A stretch of DNA of 64,000 bases from Flavobacterium sp. HSC-32F16 (lineage in GTDB: Bacteria > Bacteroidota > Bacteroidia > Flavobacteriales > Flavobacteriaceae), in contig NZ_JALKAC010000008.1 in the NCBI RefSeq assembly GCF_024171645.1, forward strand, positions 124,001 to 188,000, in the 5' to 3' direction. Position numbers and translations under genes: made by a program. The notes beneath the pieces are model-generated. The model saw nothing but the letters and a program-made list of their open reading frames with translations, was not told where the DNA came from and searched no databases. Positions 1-6,795 of this stretch are shown piece by piece (position 1 is the first letter of the stretch; each line of letters begins with the position of its first letter).

Positions 1-44
1 CTGAAGCCTTTATTTAGTAGCCCTAACGGGATAATTTTCGAACC
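1..44 (-). pseudogene. Decayed tRNA 3'-end remnant at the window edge
   Basis: The first bases read like the end of the tRNA terminator (CTGAAGCCTTT), followed by TTTAGTAG, CTAACGGGA (23-31) and CGAACC (39-44). The last two strings recur in the copy at 1354-1410, and TTTAGTAG resembles the copy at 1651-1697. It cannot fold as a tRNA. I read it as a decayed copy of the 3' end of the initiator tRNA at 3792-3864, possibly an old attachment-site duplication. The element may continue left of the window. Confidence 0.45.
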
Positions 45-91
45 ATTTTATTGATGATTTAAAAAAAAATGAGGTATTTAGTAAATGAGTA

Positions 92-117
92 TTAGAAAAA
101 TAACTTACCTGTAAGTT
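92..117 (-). terminator. Probable terminator of the SPFH/RHH operon
   Basis: On the minus strand AACTTAC, two bases, then GTAAGTT (102-117) form a perfect inverted repeat followed by ATTTTT. It lies about 30 bases after the stop codon of the small ribbon-helix-helix gene. The stem is short and AT-rich, so confidence is moderate. Confidence 0.45.
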
Positions 118-145
118 CTTCAAATTTACATAATACCTTTATGCT

Positions 146-316
146 TTATTTTTTTTGTTCATTTTTTTCCTTTAATCTTTTCGCATTTTTAAGACTATTA
201 TTAAGCATCCACTCAATCTGACCATTGACACTACGAAATTCATCATTAGCCCATTTTTCAATTGCTTTCATCGTTTCTGAATCAATTCTTAATGCAAATG
301 ACTTTTTTTCAGACAT
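146..316 (-). CDS. Arc-like ribbon-helix-helix DNA-binding protein, 56 aa
   Basis: This gene encodes 56 residues beginning MSEKKSFALRIDSETMKAIE. The alternating strand (KSFALRID, residues 5-12) followed by two helices, with the segment EFRSVNGQIEWML at 26-38, is the Arc/MetJ ribbon-helix-helix pattern; such proteins dimerise and bind operators through the N-terminal strand. The C-terminus is a Lys/Glu-rich tail. Its ATG lies 3 nt after the stop codon of the SPFH gene, so the two are very probably co-transcribed and translationally coupled. I infer autoregulation, possibly at the TGATAT repeats before the SPFH gene (1192-1210). No toxin partner is visible. Fold confidence is good; the regulatory target is inferred. 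Confidence 0.82.
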   Translation of the reverse strand: MSEKKSFALRIDSETMKAIEKWANDEFRSVNGQIEWMLNNSLKNAKRLKEKNEQKK

Positions 317-319
317 CTT

Positions 320-1174
320 TTATTGATTTAAAGTACCGGTATTTATTACAGGTTTAGTTTCACTATCGCCACAAAGTACTACCATTAAGTTGCTTACCAT
401 TGTAGCCTTTTTATCTTCATCAAAATCTATAACTTCTTTATCTGCTAATAGTTTTAAAGCACTTTCAACCATGCCTACGGCGCCTTCTACAATTTTATGA
501 CGTGCAGCAACAACAGCCGACGCTTGTTGTCGTCTTAACATCGAATGAGCAATTTCAGGGGCATAGGCTAGATATGCAATCCTAGACTCTATAACTTCTA
601 TTCCTGCAATTTCTAATCGTTGCATAACTTCATGTTCAAGTGCCTGGTTAACGTCATCAAAATTAGTACTTAATGTTACGGTTGCTCTTTCATCTTCAAA
701 ATGATCGTATGGGAAAGAACCTGCAAGTTTTCGAACAGCTGAATCCGTTTGAATTCTAATGAATGTCTCATAGTTGTCAACTTCAAACGTGGACTTAAAT
801 GTATCTGTAACTTTCCAAACTAATATAACACTAATTAAAATAGGATTCCCCATTTTATCATTAACCTTAATTTTTTCGCTTTCAAAGTTTCTTGCACGCA
901 AAGATAAACTAGTTTTATTATAAAGTGGGTTTACCCAAAACAAACCACTTTGTTTAATACTTCCTTTATAATCTCCAAACAGTAATAGAACATTTGAGCT
1001 ATTAGGGCCTATTACAATAAAACCCTTTATTAAAAGAACAGACACGAGAAGTGAAATCACTGCTAATATCATGCTGTTTGTGATAAAGCCGTAAAGCGTT
1101 ATTGCTATTGAAAGTAATAGAATTACAACAACTAAATAGCCATTGAAGGGTATTAAAACTTTTTCTGTTTTCAT
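320..1174 (-). CDS. SPFH (stomatin/prohibitin-like) membrane protein
   Basis: The protein has 284 residues: two hydrophobic segments (about 12-30 and 36-56), then an SPFH/band-7 domain (about 57-230) containing RNFESEKIKVNDKMGNPI and a helical stretch rich in Ala and Glu. SPFH proteins assemble into large membrane rings that organise lipid domains and proteases. The gene is first in a two-gene minus-strand operon with the ribbon-helix-helix gene 3 nt downstream; I recall this pairing from other bacteria but could not search for it. The leader is AT-rich with TGATAT repeats. The locus lies between tRNA-derived remnants, so it may be part of an acquired segment. Its specific role is unknown. 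Confidence 0.85.
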   Translation of the reverse strand: MKTEKVLIPFNGYLVVVILLLSIAITLYGFITNSMILAVISLLVSVLLIKGFIVIGPNSSNVLLLFGDYKGSIKQSGLFWVNPLYNKTSLSLRARNFESEKIKVNDKMGNPILISVILVWKVTDTFKSTFEVDNYETFIRIQTDSAVRKLAGSFPYDHFEDERATVTLSTNFDDVNQALEHEVMQRLEIAGIEVIESRIAYLAYAPEIAHSMLRRQQASAVVAARHKIVEGAVGMVESALKLLADKEVIDFDEDKKATMVSNLMVVLCGDSETKPVINTGTLNQ

Positions 1175-1191
1175 AATGAGTAATATTTAAA

Positions 1192-1218
1192 TGATATTAA
1201 ATTGATATCATAAAGATA
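1192..1218 (-). promoter_or_regulatory. Candidate promoter/operator of the SPFH-RHH operon
   Basis: On the minus strand TATCTTTA (1211-1218) is one base from the Bacteroidota -7 consensus TAnnTTTG. It is followed at once by the palindrome TGATATCA (1203-1210) and a second TGATAT (1192-1197, plus strand). Repeated short half-sites over a start region would suit a ribbon-helix-helix repressor such as the one encoded by the operon. This is inference from position and symmetry only. Confidence 0.3.
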
Positions 1219-1353
1219 TATATTATTTTAATGTGAAAACATTTTTTTACTTTATAAATTTAAAATAAATGGTAGAATTCAAATACAAATAATCCTGATT
1301 ATACAGATTTGCAATTTGTGTTCTTAAAAAATTAAAAAATACTTATAACAAAC

Positions 1354-1410
1354 AAAAGCTTCAGATTTCTCTAAAGCTTTTTTTTCAATTGACCTAACGG
1401 GACTCGAACC
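1354..1410 (-). pseudogene. tRNA terminator plus tRNA 3'-end remnant
   Basis: The segment AAAAGCTTCAGATTTCTCT (1354-1372) is a variant of the terminator after the initiator tRNA (3753-3784). About 20 bases on comes CTAACGGGACTCGAACC (1394-1410), a tRNA T-arm-like sequence in the same orientation as the real tRNA. The rest of the cloverleaf is absent. I read it as a partial duplication of the tRNA 3' end, as left by site-specific integration or by recombination between tRNA copies. Confidence 0.5.
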
Positions 1411-1425
1411 AATTTTCCTAGAAAT

Positions 1426-1502
1426 ACAGGCTTTTTATATTTGATAAGAAATATTATAAGATTTTCGAATCATAAAAAAAGCCTGAGAAATCTAGATTTC
1501 TC
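1426..1502. repeat. Nested inverted repeats made of terminator-like pieces
   Basis: CAGGCTTTTT near 1427 pairs with AAAAAAAGCCTG near 1475-1485, and GAGAAATCTAGATTTCTC (1485-1502) is a perfect 18-bp palindrome. The word AGATTTCTC is shared with the tRNA terminator copies at 1354, 1651 and 3753, here in both orientations. This suggests repeated rearrangement among copies of that terminator. No gene is seen here. Confidence 0.5.
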
Positions 1503-1511
1503 CCGCTCTTC

Positions 1512-1609
1512 GAAGAATTCAATGGAGGCGCTATGCGACTGTCATTGTCTTCGCCTCGCTGATTGAAGAATGCAATGGAAAGGCTGTGCGAATGTCTCTG
1601 ACTTCGCAC
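1512..1609. repeat. Imperfect tandem repeat, period about 53 bp
   Basis: The unit beginning GAAGAATTCAATGG at 1512 recurs as GAAGAATGCAATGG at 1565, and the similarity continues through GGCGCTATGCGA/GGCTGTGCGA to TCTTCGCC/ACTTCGCAC. There are two copies, roughly 75% alike by eye. GC content is clearly above the neighbouring DNA. No open frame spans it. Function unknown; it may be a recombination or binding site of the putative element. Confidence 0.5.
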
Positions 1610-1650
1610 CCACAATCTAAATCAAATATTTTTAGAAATTTTATTATAAA

Positions 1651-1697
1651 CAAAAAAAAGCTCCAGATTTCTCTGAAGCTTTTACTTAGTAGCGGGA
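1651..1697 (-). pseudogene. Near-identical copy of tRNA terminator and acceptor-stem end
   Basis: About 30 bases ending AGATTTCTCTGAAGCTTTT (to 1683) match the terminator of the initiator tRNA at 3751-3784 nearly perfectly. They are followed, as at the real tRNA, by TAGCGGGAA (1690-1698), the tRNA 3' acceptor strand on the complementary strand. Beyond that the T-arm is destroyed. The conserved order terminator then acceptor end is what an integrase crossover in the tRNA 3' end would duplicate. Confidence 0.6.
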
Positions 1698-1772
1698 AGC
1701 ATTCAAATATCTAACCGCTTTATTTATGATTTTTATAAAATTGTTTCTTGAATTTGTATTTTGAAAGAATAA

Positions 1773-2339
1773 TTAATTTTTCCATTTTTTTATTTCTGAC
1801 CATTCTTTTGGTGTAATATCATATGACGGGGCACCATCACTATTTTTATATTCATCATAGTAAACACCTTTCATGCCATCATTTTTCTTTACATCTATAA
1901 AAAAAGTTCCTTTTTTGAATTCAGGAATCTCTAATTCAAAACTTATGTGATCATTCCTGTCAAAATTCCCTACATAAATCATCATTTTGTCTACGTCTCT
2001 TACTTTGTAAGTGTAAACAGAATCTTTTGTATACATTTTTTTTCCTTTCCAAGTGTCATCACTAGCATCAATTATATTTTTATAAATAGTAAGTTTAAAA
2101 TATGTGATGCCTAAACTGTCCTTGATAGTAGACTTGGGTATAAAAAAACAATTATTAATACTTAATGGTGTAGTCGGACTCAGTATCAATTCATCACTGC
2201 CCTCTAAAATTATTTTTATTCCTCTTTCAGAATAACAGCTTTGATCGCCAGGCTGGGCGTTTAATGAATAAAAAGAAAATAATAAGGCGATAAATATTGT
2301 TATTGTTTTTATCATTGAAATGTTGTTTGTTGCAATCAT
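1773..2339 (-). CDS. Exported protein of unknown function, 188 aa
   Basis: I do not recognise this family. From Met9 the N-terminus (MIKTITIFIALLFSFYSLNAQ) is a signal peptide cleaved near Ala-Gln; the mature part is mostly beta-rich, with Cys at the start of the mature chain and Asp/Lys-rich segments. The first ATG at 2339 overlaps the stop codon of the upstream gene in an ATGA, which supports translational coupling and this start, although Met9 gives a more usual signal peptide. It follows another exported unknown protein and both lie between tRNA-derived sequences. The partner relation is inferred from overlap only. Confidence 0.7.
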   Translation of the reverse strand: MIATNNISMIKTITIFIALLFSFYSLNAQPGDQSCYSERGIKIILEGSDELILSPTTPLSINNCFFIPKSTIKDSLGITYFKLTIYKNIIDASDDTWKGKKMYTKDSVYTYKVRDVDKMMIYVGNFDRNDHISFELEIPEFKKGTFFIDVKKNDGMKGVYYDEYKNSDGAPSYDITPKEWSEIKKWKN

Positions 2340-3583
2340 TGGTTAATACTTTTTTCGATTTTTTGATGCACGTTAATTCCTAATGCGTTATAATATTCTA
2401 TTAAATCCATTGTACCAAGAGGTGAAGCTGTGTTGTTTTTGAGACTAAATATTTCTATTTCTTTATTTATCTTTTTTGATTCAATTAAAGAACTCTCCTT
2501 TTTGTATGCAGCAATATCATGTAAGTTGTAGGTAATTTGGTAGCGAAATGTGTCATTTTTATCAATTAAATGAATGCCATTGTAAGATAAAATGTTTGAA
2601 ATGGCTACATATTGTTTCAGATAATTTTGTAAAGCGGGCATACTTGTTATCATCTTTAATTTTTGACAACTTGTTACTATCGTATCATTGTTATCAAAAT
2701 TATCAAATAATTCGCCATTATTAATTCTTATTAGATCAGAGTTAGCTAAAGCGCTAATTTCTTTTTGGTTACGTTTGTAAATATTATTTTTTATCAATCC
2801 ATTTTTGAGTTTTTCTTTAAAATCACGATAAGTGTTTGAGTATGAATTGGGAGAGTCACAATGGATATATCTGATGAATTTTGGAATGTAGTTTGCTGTT
2901 CCATCTTCGCTAAAATATGTTTTTTCGGTATTTTTTGTAAGCAGGAGTATTGTATACAGTGCTAAAATATTTTTATCACCAAGTAATTTTTCAATTGTAG
3001 AATCATTAAATCGTTTAAATTTTGTTTTGTCTTTTTTCTCTACTGTTATTGTGTTTAGACTATAATCGCCAATATTTAATTCATCTTTAACAACAAGATC
3101 TTTGTGAAATTTAGCAATATATTCTATTGCAAAACACAACAAATTAGAGTTGAAATCGGGGCATGTTTCTAATGTATGCAAAATAGTATCATTAAACAAT
3201 AAGCGGATATGATGATCATCTTCTTTATAGAAATTAATACTATCACCCAGGATTTTAACTCTGTATGGAAGATGTAATTGCAGTCTTAATTCCTTAGGCA
3301 ATCCCGAAATGTTTTGGAATCCTTTTTCATTGTATTTTTTATGGTAAGCCATGATTGTATTGTATCCTGAAGGAATTTTATCTAAATAATAATACTTTTC
3401 TTTTTTATTATATTTAGCTTTAATAGCTGGGATTTCAAAACCTTCAAGAGTTACTTTTGCATCATTAATGTTTTTCAGCGTTTCGGCATCTTCCAGATAT
3501 ATTTTTATAGAAGAAATGGGTTTTTCTTGTGCAGAAACGTAAAATGAAATTACTGTAAAGAAGAATATTAATAATGGTTTCAT
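2336..3583 (-). CDS. Exported protein of unknown function with N-terminal beta-sandwich
   Basis: The protein has 415 residues with a clear signal peptide (MKPLLIFFFTVISFYVSAQ, cleavage after Ala18). Residues about 24-105 resemble a carboxypeptidase-regulatory/peptidase-associated beta-sandwich: IKIYLEDAETLKNINDAKVTLEG, then a glycine turn and YNTIMAYHKKYNEKGF. The remaining 300 residues are not recognisable to me. No lipobox is seen, so the product is probably periplasmic or surface-associated. The stop codon overlaps the start of the next gene (1773-2339), so the two form one transcription unit. It sits directly downstream of the initiator tRNA on the same strand, a common place for acquired genes. 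Confidence 0.72.
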   Translation of the reverse strand: MKPLLIFFFTVISFYVSAQEKPISSIKIYLEDAETLKNINDAKVTLEGFEIPAIKAKYNKKEKYYYLDKIPSGYNTIMAYHKKYNEKGFQNISGLPKELRLQLHLPYRVKILGDSINFYKEDDHHIRLLFNDTILHTLETCPDFNSNLLCFAIEYIAKFHKDLVVKDELNIGDYSLNTITVEKKDKTKFKRFNDSTIEKLLGDKNILALYTILLLTKNTEKTYFSEDGTANYIPKFIRYIHCDSPNSYSNTYRDFKEKLKNGLIKNNIYKRNQKEISALANSDLIRINNGELFDNFDNNDTIVTSCQKLKMITSMPALQNYLKQYVAISNILSYNGIHLIDKNDTFRYQITYNLHDIAAYKKESSLIESKKINKEIEIFSLKNNTASPLGTMDLIEYYNALGINVHQKIEKSINQ

Positions 3584-3752
3584 GCAGATTTTTGTTTCTT
3601 TTTAGTATAGATGCCAATTTAGTTTAAAAGGTTGGGAAGAAACAAAATATTTTTTCAATTTTTAGTTTAGTTAAATTTTCGTTACATCCCTTAGTGGCGG
3701 GAGCATCCCGGTGGTGAATGCAACGAGATGTTGAAAAAAAGGGGGATAAAAC

Positions 3753-3784
3753 AAAAAAAGCTCCAGATTTCTCTGAAGCTTTTT
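3753..3784 (-). terminator. Terminator of initiator tRNA-Met
   Basis: On the minus strand AAAAAGCTTCAGA, a GAAA-type loop and TCTGGAGCTTTTTTT form a strong stem with one mismatch and a T run, starting 8 nt after the tRNA 3' end. Copies occur at 1354 and 1651. Confidence 0.8.
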
Positions 3785-3791
3785 GTCTGTG

Positions 3792-3864
3792 TAGCGGGAA
3801 CAGGACTCGAACCTGTGACCTTCGGGTTATGAGCCCGACGAGCTGCCTACTGCTCTATCCCGCG
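3792..3864 (-). tRNA. Initiator tRNA-Met (anticodon CAT)
   Basis: A complete 73-nt cloverleaf: acceptor CGCGGGA with TCCCGCT, D stem GAGC/GCTC, anticodon stem TCGGG/CCCGA around CTCATAA, T stem ACAGG/CCTGT around TTCGAGT, discriminator A73. CCA is not encoded. Three features mark it as the initiator rather than an elongator: the unpaired 1:72 position (C1 with U72), the A11-U24 pair and three consecutive G-C pairs at the base of the anticodon stem. Its 3' end and terminator are partly duplicated at 1651, 1354 and 1, so the gene looks like an integration target. Confidence 0.95.
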
Positions 3865-3953
3865 ATGTTTCGGGTGCAAAGATACGTCGATTTTTGAGAA
3901 TTCCAACGAAAACTTTAAAAAATGTTTTATTTTCTGTATTGAGTTGATATGAC

Positions 3954-3961
3954 TACCTTTG
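3954..3961 (+). promoter_or_regulatory. Promoter -7 element of era
   Basis: TACCTTTG matches the Bacteroidota -7 consensus TAnnTTTG. Transcription would begin about 7 nt later, giving a very short leader before the era start at 3981 (or 3975). No convincing -33 TTG is seen at the usual distance. Confidence 0.45.
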
Positions 3962-3980
3962 CAAATTAAATATTATGCAA

Positions 3981-4862
3981 ATGTCACATAAAGCAGGTTT
4001 TGTAAACATAATCGGGAATCCAAATGTTGGAAAATCGACACTAATGAACGCCTTTGTTGGAGAAAGATTATCCATCATAACATCAAAAGCACAAACAACA
4101 CGTCATAGAATCTTAGGAATCGTAAATGGCGAAGATTTTCAAATGGTACTTTCAGATACTCCCGGAATTATAAAACCGGCTTACGAAATGCAAGAGTCGA
4201 TGATGAACTTCGTAAAGTCGGCTTTTGAAGACGCTGATGTTTTAATTTACATGGTCGAAATAGGGGAGCAGAACTTAAAAGACGAAGATTTCTTCAATAA
4301 AATCTTTTATGCTAAAATTCCCGTTTTACTATTGCTGAATAAAATCGACAATTCAAATCAGGAACAATTAGAAGAACAGGTTGGTTTTTGGAAAGAAAAA
4401 CTGCCAAACGCTGAAATTTTTCCAATATCAGCTTTACAAAACTTTAATGTTCCGGAAGTTTTTGGCCGAATCATAGAATTGCTTCCAGAATCACCACCTT
4501 ATTATCCAAAAGATCAATTAACAGACAAACCGGAACGTTTCTTTGTAAACGAAACGATTCGTGAAAAAATCTTATTGAATTACAGTAAAGAAATTCCGTA
4601 TGCAGTAGAAATTGTAACAGAAGAGTTTTTTGAAGATGAAAAAATTATTCGAATCCGTTCTGTAATTATGGTAGAGCGCGAAACGCAAAAAGGAATTATC
4701 ATTGGGCATAAAGGCGCCGCTTTAAAGAAAGTAGGAATGGACGCCCGTGTTGATTTAGAGAAATTCTTCGGGAAACAAATCCATATTGAGCTTTACGTAA
4801 AAGTAAACAAAGACTGGAGAAGTAATGCCAATATGCTGAAACGTTTTGGGTACAACCAATAA
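3981..4862 (+). CDS. era: GTPase Era
   Basis: Era is a GTPase that binds the 3' end of 16S rRNA and acts in maturation of the small ribosomal subunit. Visible motifs (numbering from this start): G1 GNPNVGKST at about 12-20, G3 DTPG at 59-62, G4 NKID at 120-123, and a C-terminal KH RNA-binding domain containing GHKGAALKKVG at about 240. At 293 residues the length is normal. The ATG two codons upstream (3975) is also in frame, but MSHKAGF is the form I expect for flavobacterial Era. A -7 element 20 bases upstream implies a nearly leaderless mRNA. Confidence 0.96.
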   Translation: MSHKAGFVNIIGNPNVGKSTLMNAFVGERLSIITSKAQTTRHRILGIVNGEDFQMVLSDTPGIIKPAYEMQESMMNFVKSAFEDADVLIYMVEIGEQNLKDEDFFNKIFYAKIPVLLLLNKIDNSNQEQLEEQVGFWKEKLPNAEIFPISALQNFNVPEVFGRIIELLPESPPYYPKDQLTDKPERFFVNETIREKILLNYSKEIPYAVEIVTEEFFEDEKIIRIRSVIMVERETQKGIIIGHKGAALKKVGMDARVDLEKFFGKQIHIELYVKVNKDWRSNANMLKRFGYNQ

Positions 4863-4890
4863 TTTTTCTAAAACATCCAAAAACTAATTT

Positions 4891-5892
4891 ATGCAGGTTT
4901 CTACCAAGTACTCCATACCAATATGTTGTGGACTTATAGTTATTGTGGGCTTAGCATCCTTCTTTCAATCAAAGGAAGATAGTGTAAAACCTGCTCCCGT
5001 TAAGAAAAATACAGAAATAGTTACAAAATTAGATTCAGTTACGTCCTTTGATACCACAGCATGTTCAGACGCAGAAGTGAAATTGTTTTTAAAGGAGTTT
5101 ATTAAACAGTTTCAGACCAATAAAGCAGCTAATATTAATAGGTTTATTAATAAAGAAAACGGATTGGCAGTGTTTCTTAGAGATGGATATTACCCCATTT
5201 TAAGTTTCCCTGATAAAATTGATGATTGGATTGAATGGTTCGATTTTAAAATTTATGATAACATAATTTTTGAAAAATTCCCAGAATATCTGGGAGACGG
5301 TGAATTTAAGAAAACAGGCTTTTTTTATATCGATTATAAAAATAAATTCAATCTCGATGATTTTGATGATACTTATAGTAATCGTACAAATGAAGATAAA
5401 AAGCCATTTCGCCAGCTGGAAGAAAAATGCAATTATAGAGCAGATGTAATGTCGCTGGACAAAACAACAGTACTTACATTGTATTTTAGTATTTATAAAA
5501 ATAATAAATACCTGGTTGGAATTACACAAGATAGTGTCGACGATGTTTTATATATAGATAAGGAAAAAGAATTTATAGCATTCGATACTGAAGAACAGGT
5601 AAACGAATTTATCCAAAATAACAGAAGATTTTGTGATTTAGAGAACAAAGCTTATGTTGATTTTGATAAAAAGGAATTGACTTACTGCGATTTTGGCGAT
5701 GAACCGTTTCCATTTCTTAATTATAAAATTGGTCCAATAAGTGTTATCTCAGATAAAATAAAAATTAGAGAAATCACTTTTTATAATTCTAATGAAGAGG
5801 ATGGATTTACCTTAAAATTATCAAACAAAGGTGCTTTTAGCTCCTACAGAATGGGGGCAAGGCCACAATATATTTATGATAAGTGTAATTAA
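4891..5892 (+). CDS. Membrane-anchored protein of unknown function, 333 aa
   Basis: I do not recognise this protein. It has one N-terminal hydrophobic segment (about 8-25, IPICCGLIVIVGLASFF), which could be a signal anchor, then a short Lys/Pro-rich linker and an acidic, aromatic-rich domain with several cysteines (TTACSD, EEKCNY, RRFCDL, TYCDFG, DKCN). The cysteines could form disulfides if the domain is periplasmic. It begins 28 nt after era and is followed after 16 nt by a CHAP-domain hydrolase on the same strand, so the two may be co-transcribed and act together at the cell envelope. Confidence 0.7.
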   Translation: MQVSTKYSIPICCGLIVIVGLASFFQSKEDSVKPAPVKKNTEIVTKLDSVTSFDTTACSDAEVKLFLKEFIKQFQTNKAANINRFINKENGLAVFLRDGYYPILSFPDKIDDWIEWFDFKIYDNIIFEKFPEYLGDGEFKKTGFFYIDYKNKFNLDDFDDTYSNRTNEDKKPFRQLEEKCNYRADVMSLDKTTVLTLYFSIYKNNKYLVGITQDSVDDVLYIDKEKEFIAFDTEEQVNEFIQNNRRFCDLENKAYVDFDKKELTYCDFGDEPFPFLNYKIGPISVISDKIKIREITFYNSNEEDGFTLKLSNKGAFSSYRMGARPQYIYDKCN

Positions 5893-5908
5893 TAACTACT
5901 AGGGATTA

Positions 5909-6502
5909 ATGAAGGTTAAAAAAATTATGCTGCTAATTATTTCAGTTTTAGCTTTGGGCTACGCAGGATTTAAAATTGTAAAGAAAATAAATTTAAACTC
6001 CGATTATAAAATAGGTCAGTCGCTGGATAGTTTAAATGGTGTAAAGGTTTATTACAATGGCGGAGTAGATCATGTTTCTGGACGAAACGTGACAAAAGAT
6101 AATTACAATTTAGGACTTAAATATCAATGTGTTGAATTTGTAAAACGATATTATTACGAACATTACCATCATAAAATGCCAGATGCGTATGGTCATGCAA
6201 AAGATTTTTTTGATCCGAAAGTTAAAGATGGTGATTTGAATTCAAATAGAAATTTAATTCAATATACAAATCCAAGTAAAAAGAAACCTGAAGTTGGAGA
6301 TTTGGTCATTTTTTCAGGATCTATTTTAAACAGATTTGGACATGTAGCGGTAATTTCTAAAGTTTTGGAGAATGAAATTCAGATTATTCAGCAAAATCCA
6401 GGGCCGTTTAGCAGTTCGAGAGAAAAATTTGCCTTAGAAAATCAAAACGGAAATTATAAAATTGATAATAAAAGGCTGTTGGGCTGGTTAAGAAAAGAGT
6501 AA
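5909..6502 (+). CDS. CHAP-domain peptidoglycan hydrolase/amidase, membrane-anchored
   Basis: The 197-residue protein has an N-terminal hydrophobic anchor or signal (about 5-22) and a CHAP domain (about 40-185). CHAP enzymes are cysteine amidases or endopeptidases of peptidoglycan; some cleave glutathionylspermidine. The likely catalytic Cys is C74 in YQCVEFVKRYYYE and the His is H145 in RFGHVAVIS, with Asn163 as a possible third residue (IIQQNPG). The sequence EVGDLVIFSG before the His strand is typical. It lies 16 nt downstream of an unknown membrane-anchored protein. Periplasmic location is inferred; the substrate cannot be told from the sequence. Confidence 0.82.
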   Translation: MKVKKIMLLIISVLALGYAGFKIVKKINLNSDYKIGQSLDSLNGVKVYYNGGVDHVSGRNVTKDNYNLGLKYQCVEFVKRYYYEHYHHKMPDAYGHAKDFFDPKVKDGDLNSNRNLIQYTNPSKKKPEVGDLVIFSGSILNRFGHVAVISKVLENEIQIIQQNPGPFSSSREKFALENQNGNYKIDNKRLLGWLRKE

Positions 6503-6558
6503 TAAAATATTCTTGAAACCTTAAAGCCTATCCCAGATAGAAGCGGCATCCTTTTTTT

Positions 6559-6583
6559 GATCTCGTTTTTTTCTAACGAGATC
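6559..6583. repeat. Intergenic hairpin, 9-bp stem
   Basis: GATCTCGTT, a 7-nt loop and AACGAGATC make a perfect stem after the CHAP gene. It lacks a downstream T run on the plus strand, so it is not a standard intrinsic terminator. The flanks (AAGCGGCATCC and GATATAGCGGATAGC) look like a dispersed flavobacterial intergenic element that I recall from related genomes; only one copy is in this window. Confidence 0.4.
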
Positions 6584-6646
6584 AGAAAAAGATATAGCGG
6601 ATAGCTGGAAATTGCTCCTAAAAATAACAAGAATAACAATAAAAAA

Positions 6647-6676
6647 CTTAGGTACTTAGAAACTTATTAGCTTAGG
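6647..6676. repeat. 8-bp periodic CTTAG satellite
   Basis: CTTAGGTA CTTAGAAA CTTATTAG CTTAGG follow one another with an exact 8-bp period. The same unit occurs near 23471, 23695, 46180 and 61708. Noncoding; function unknown. Confidence 0.6.
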
Positions 6677-6689
6677 AGCTTTTTTTAAC

Positions 6690-6697
6690 TACCTTTG
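6690..6697 (+). promoter_or_regulatory. Promoter -7 element of der
   Basis: TACCTTTG is identical to the -7 element before era. It would start a transcript about 90 nt before the der start codon. The -33 TTG is not evident. Confidence 0.4.
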
Positions 6698-6795
6698 CAA
6701 AAAATTAAAACACAGCATTTTGGATTAACGGTTTACATGATTTTGTCAAAAACAGAATCTAAAAATCTGAAATCCAAAATCTAAAATTCAAAAAA

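Noticed and set aside
1354..1697. Possible additional functional tRNA genes
   Set aside because: Only terminator, acceptor end or T-arm pieces are present; D and anticodon arms are missing, so no cloverleaf can form.
6454..6639. Minus-strand frame of 61 codons overlapping the CHAP gene end
   Set aside because: It is antisense to a real gene and to a hairpin repeat, with no start context or recognisable product.
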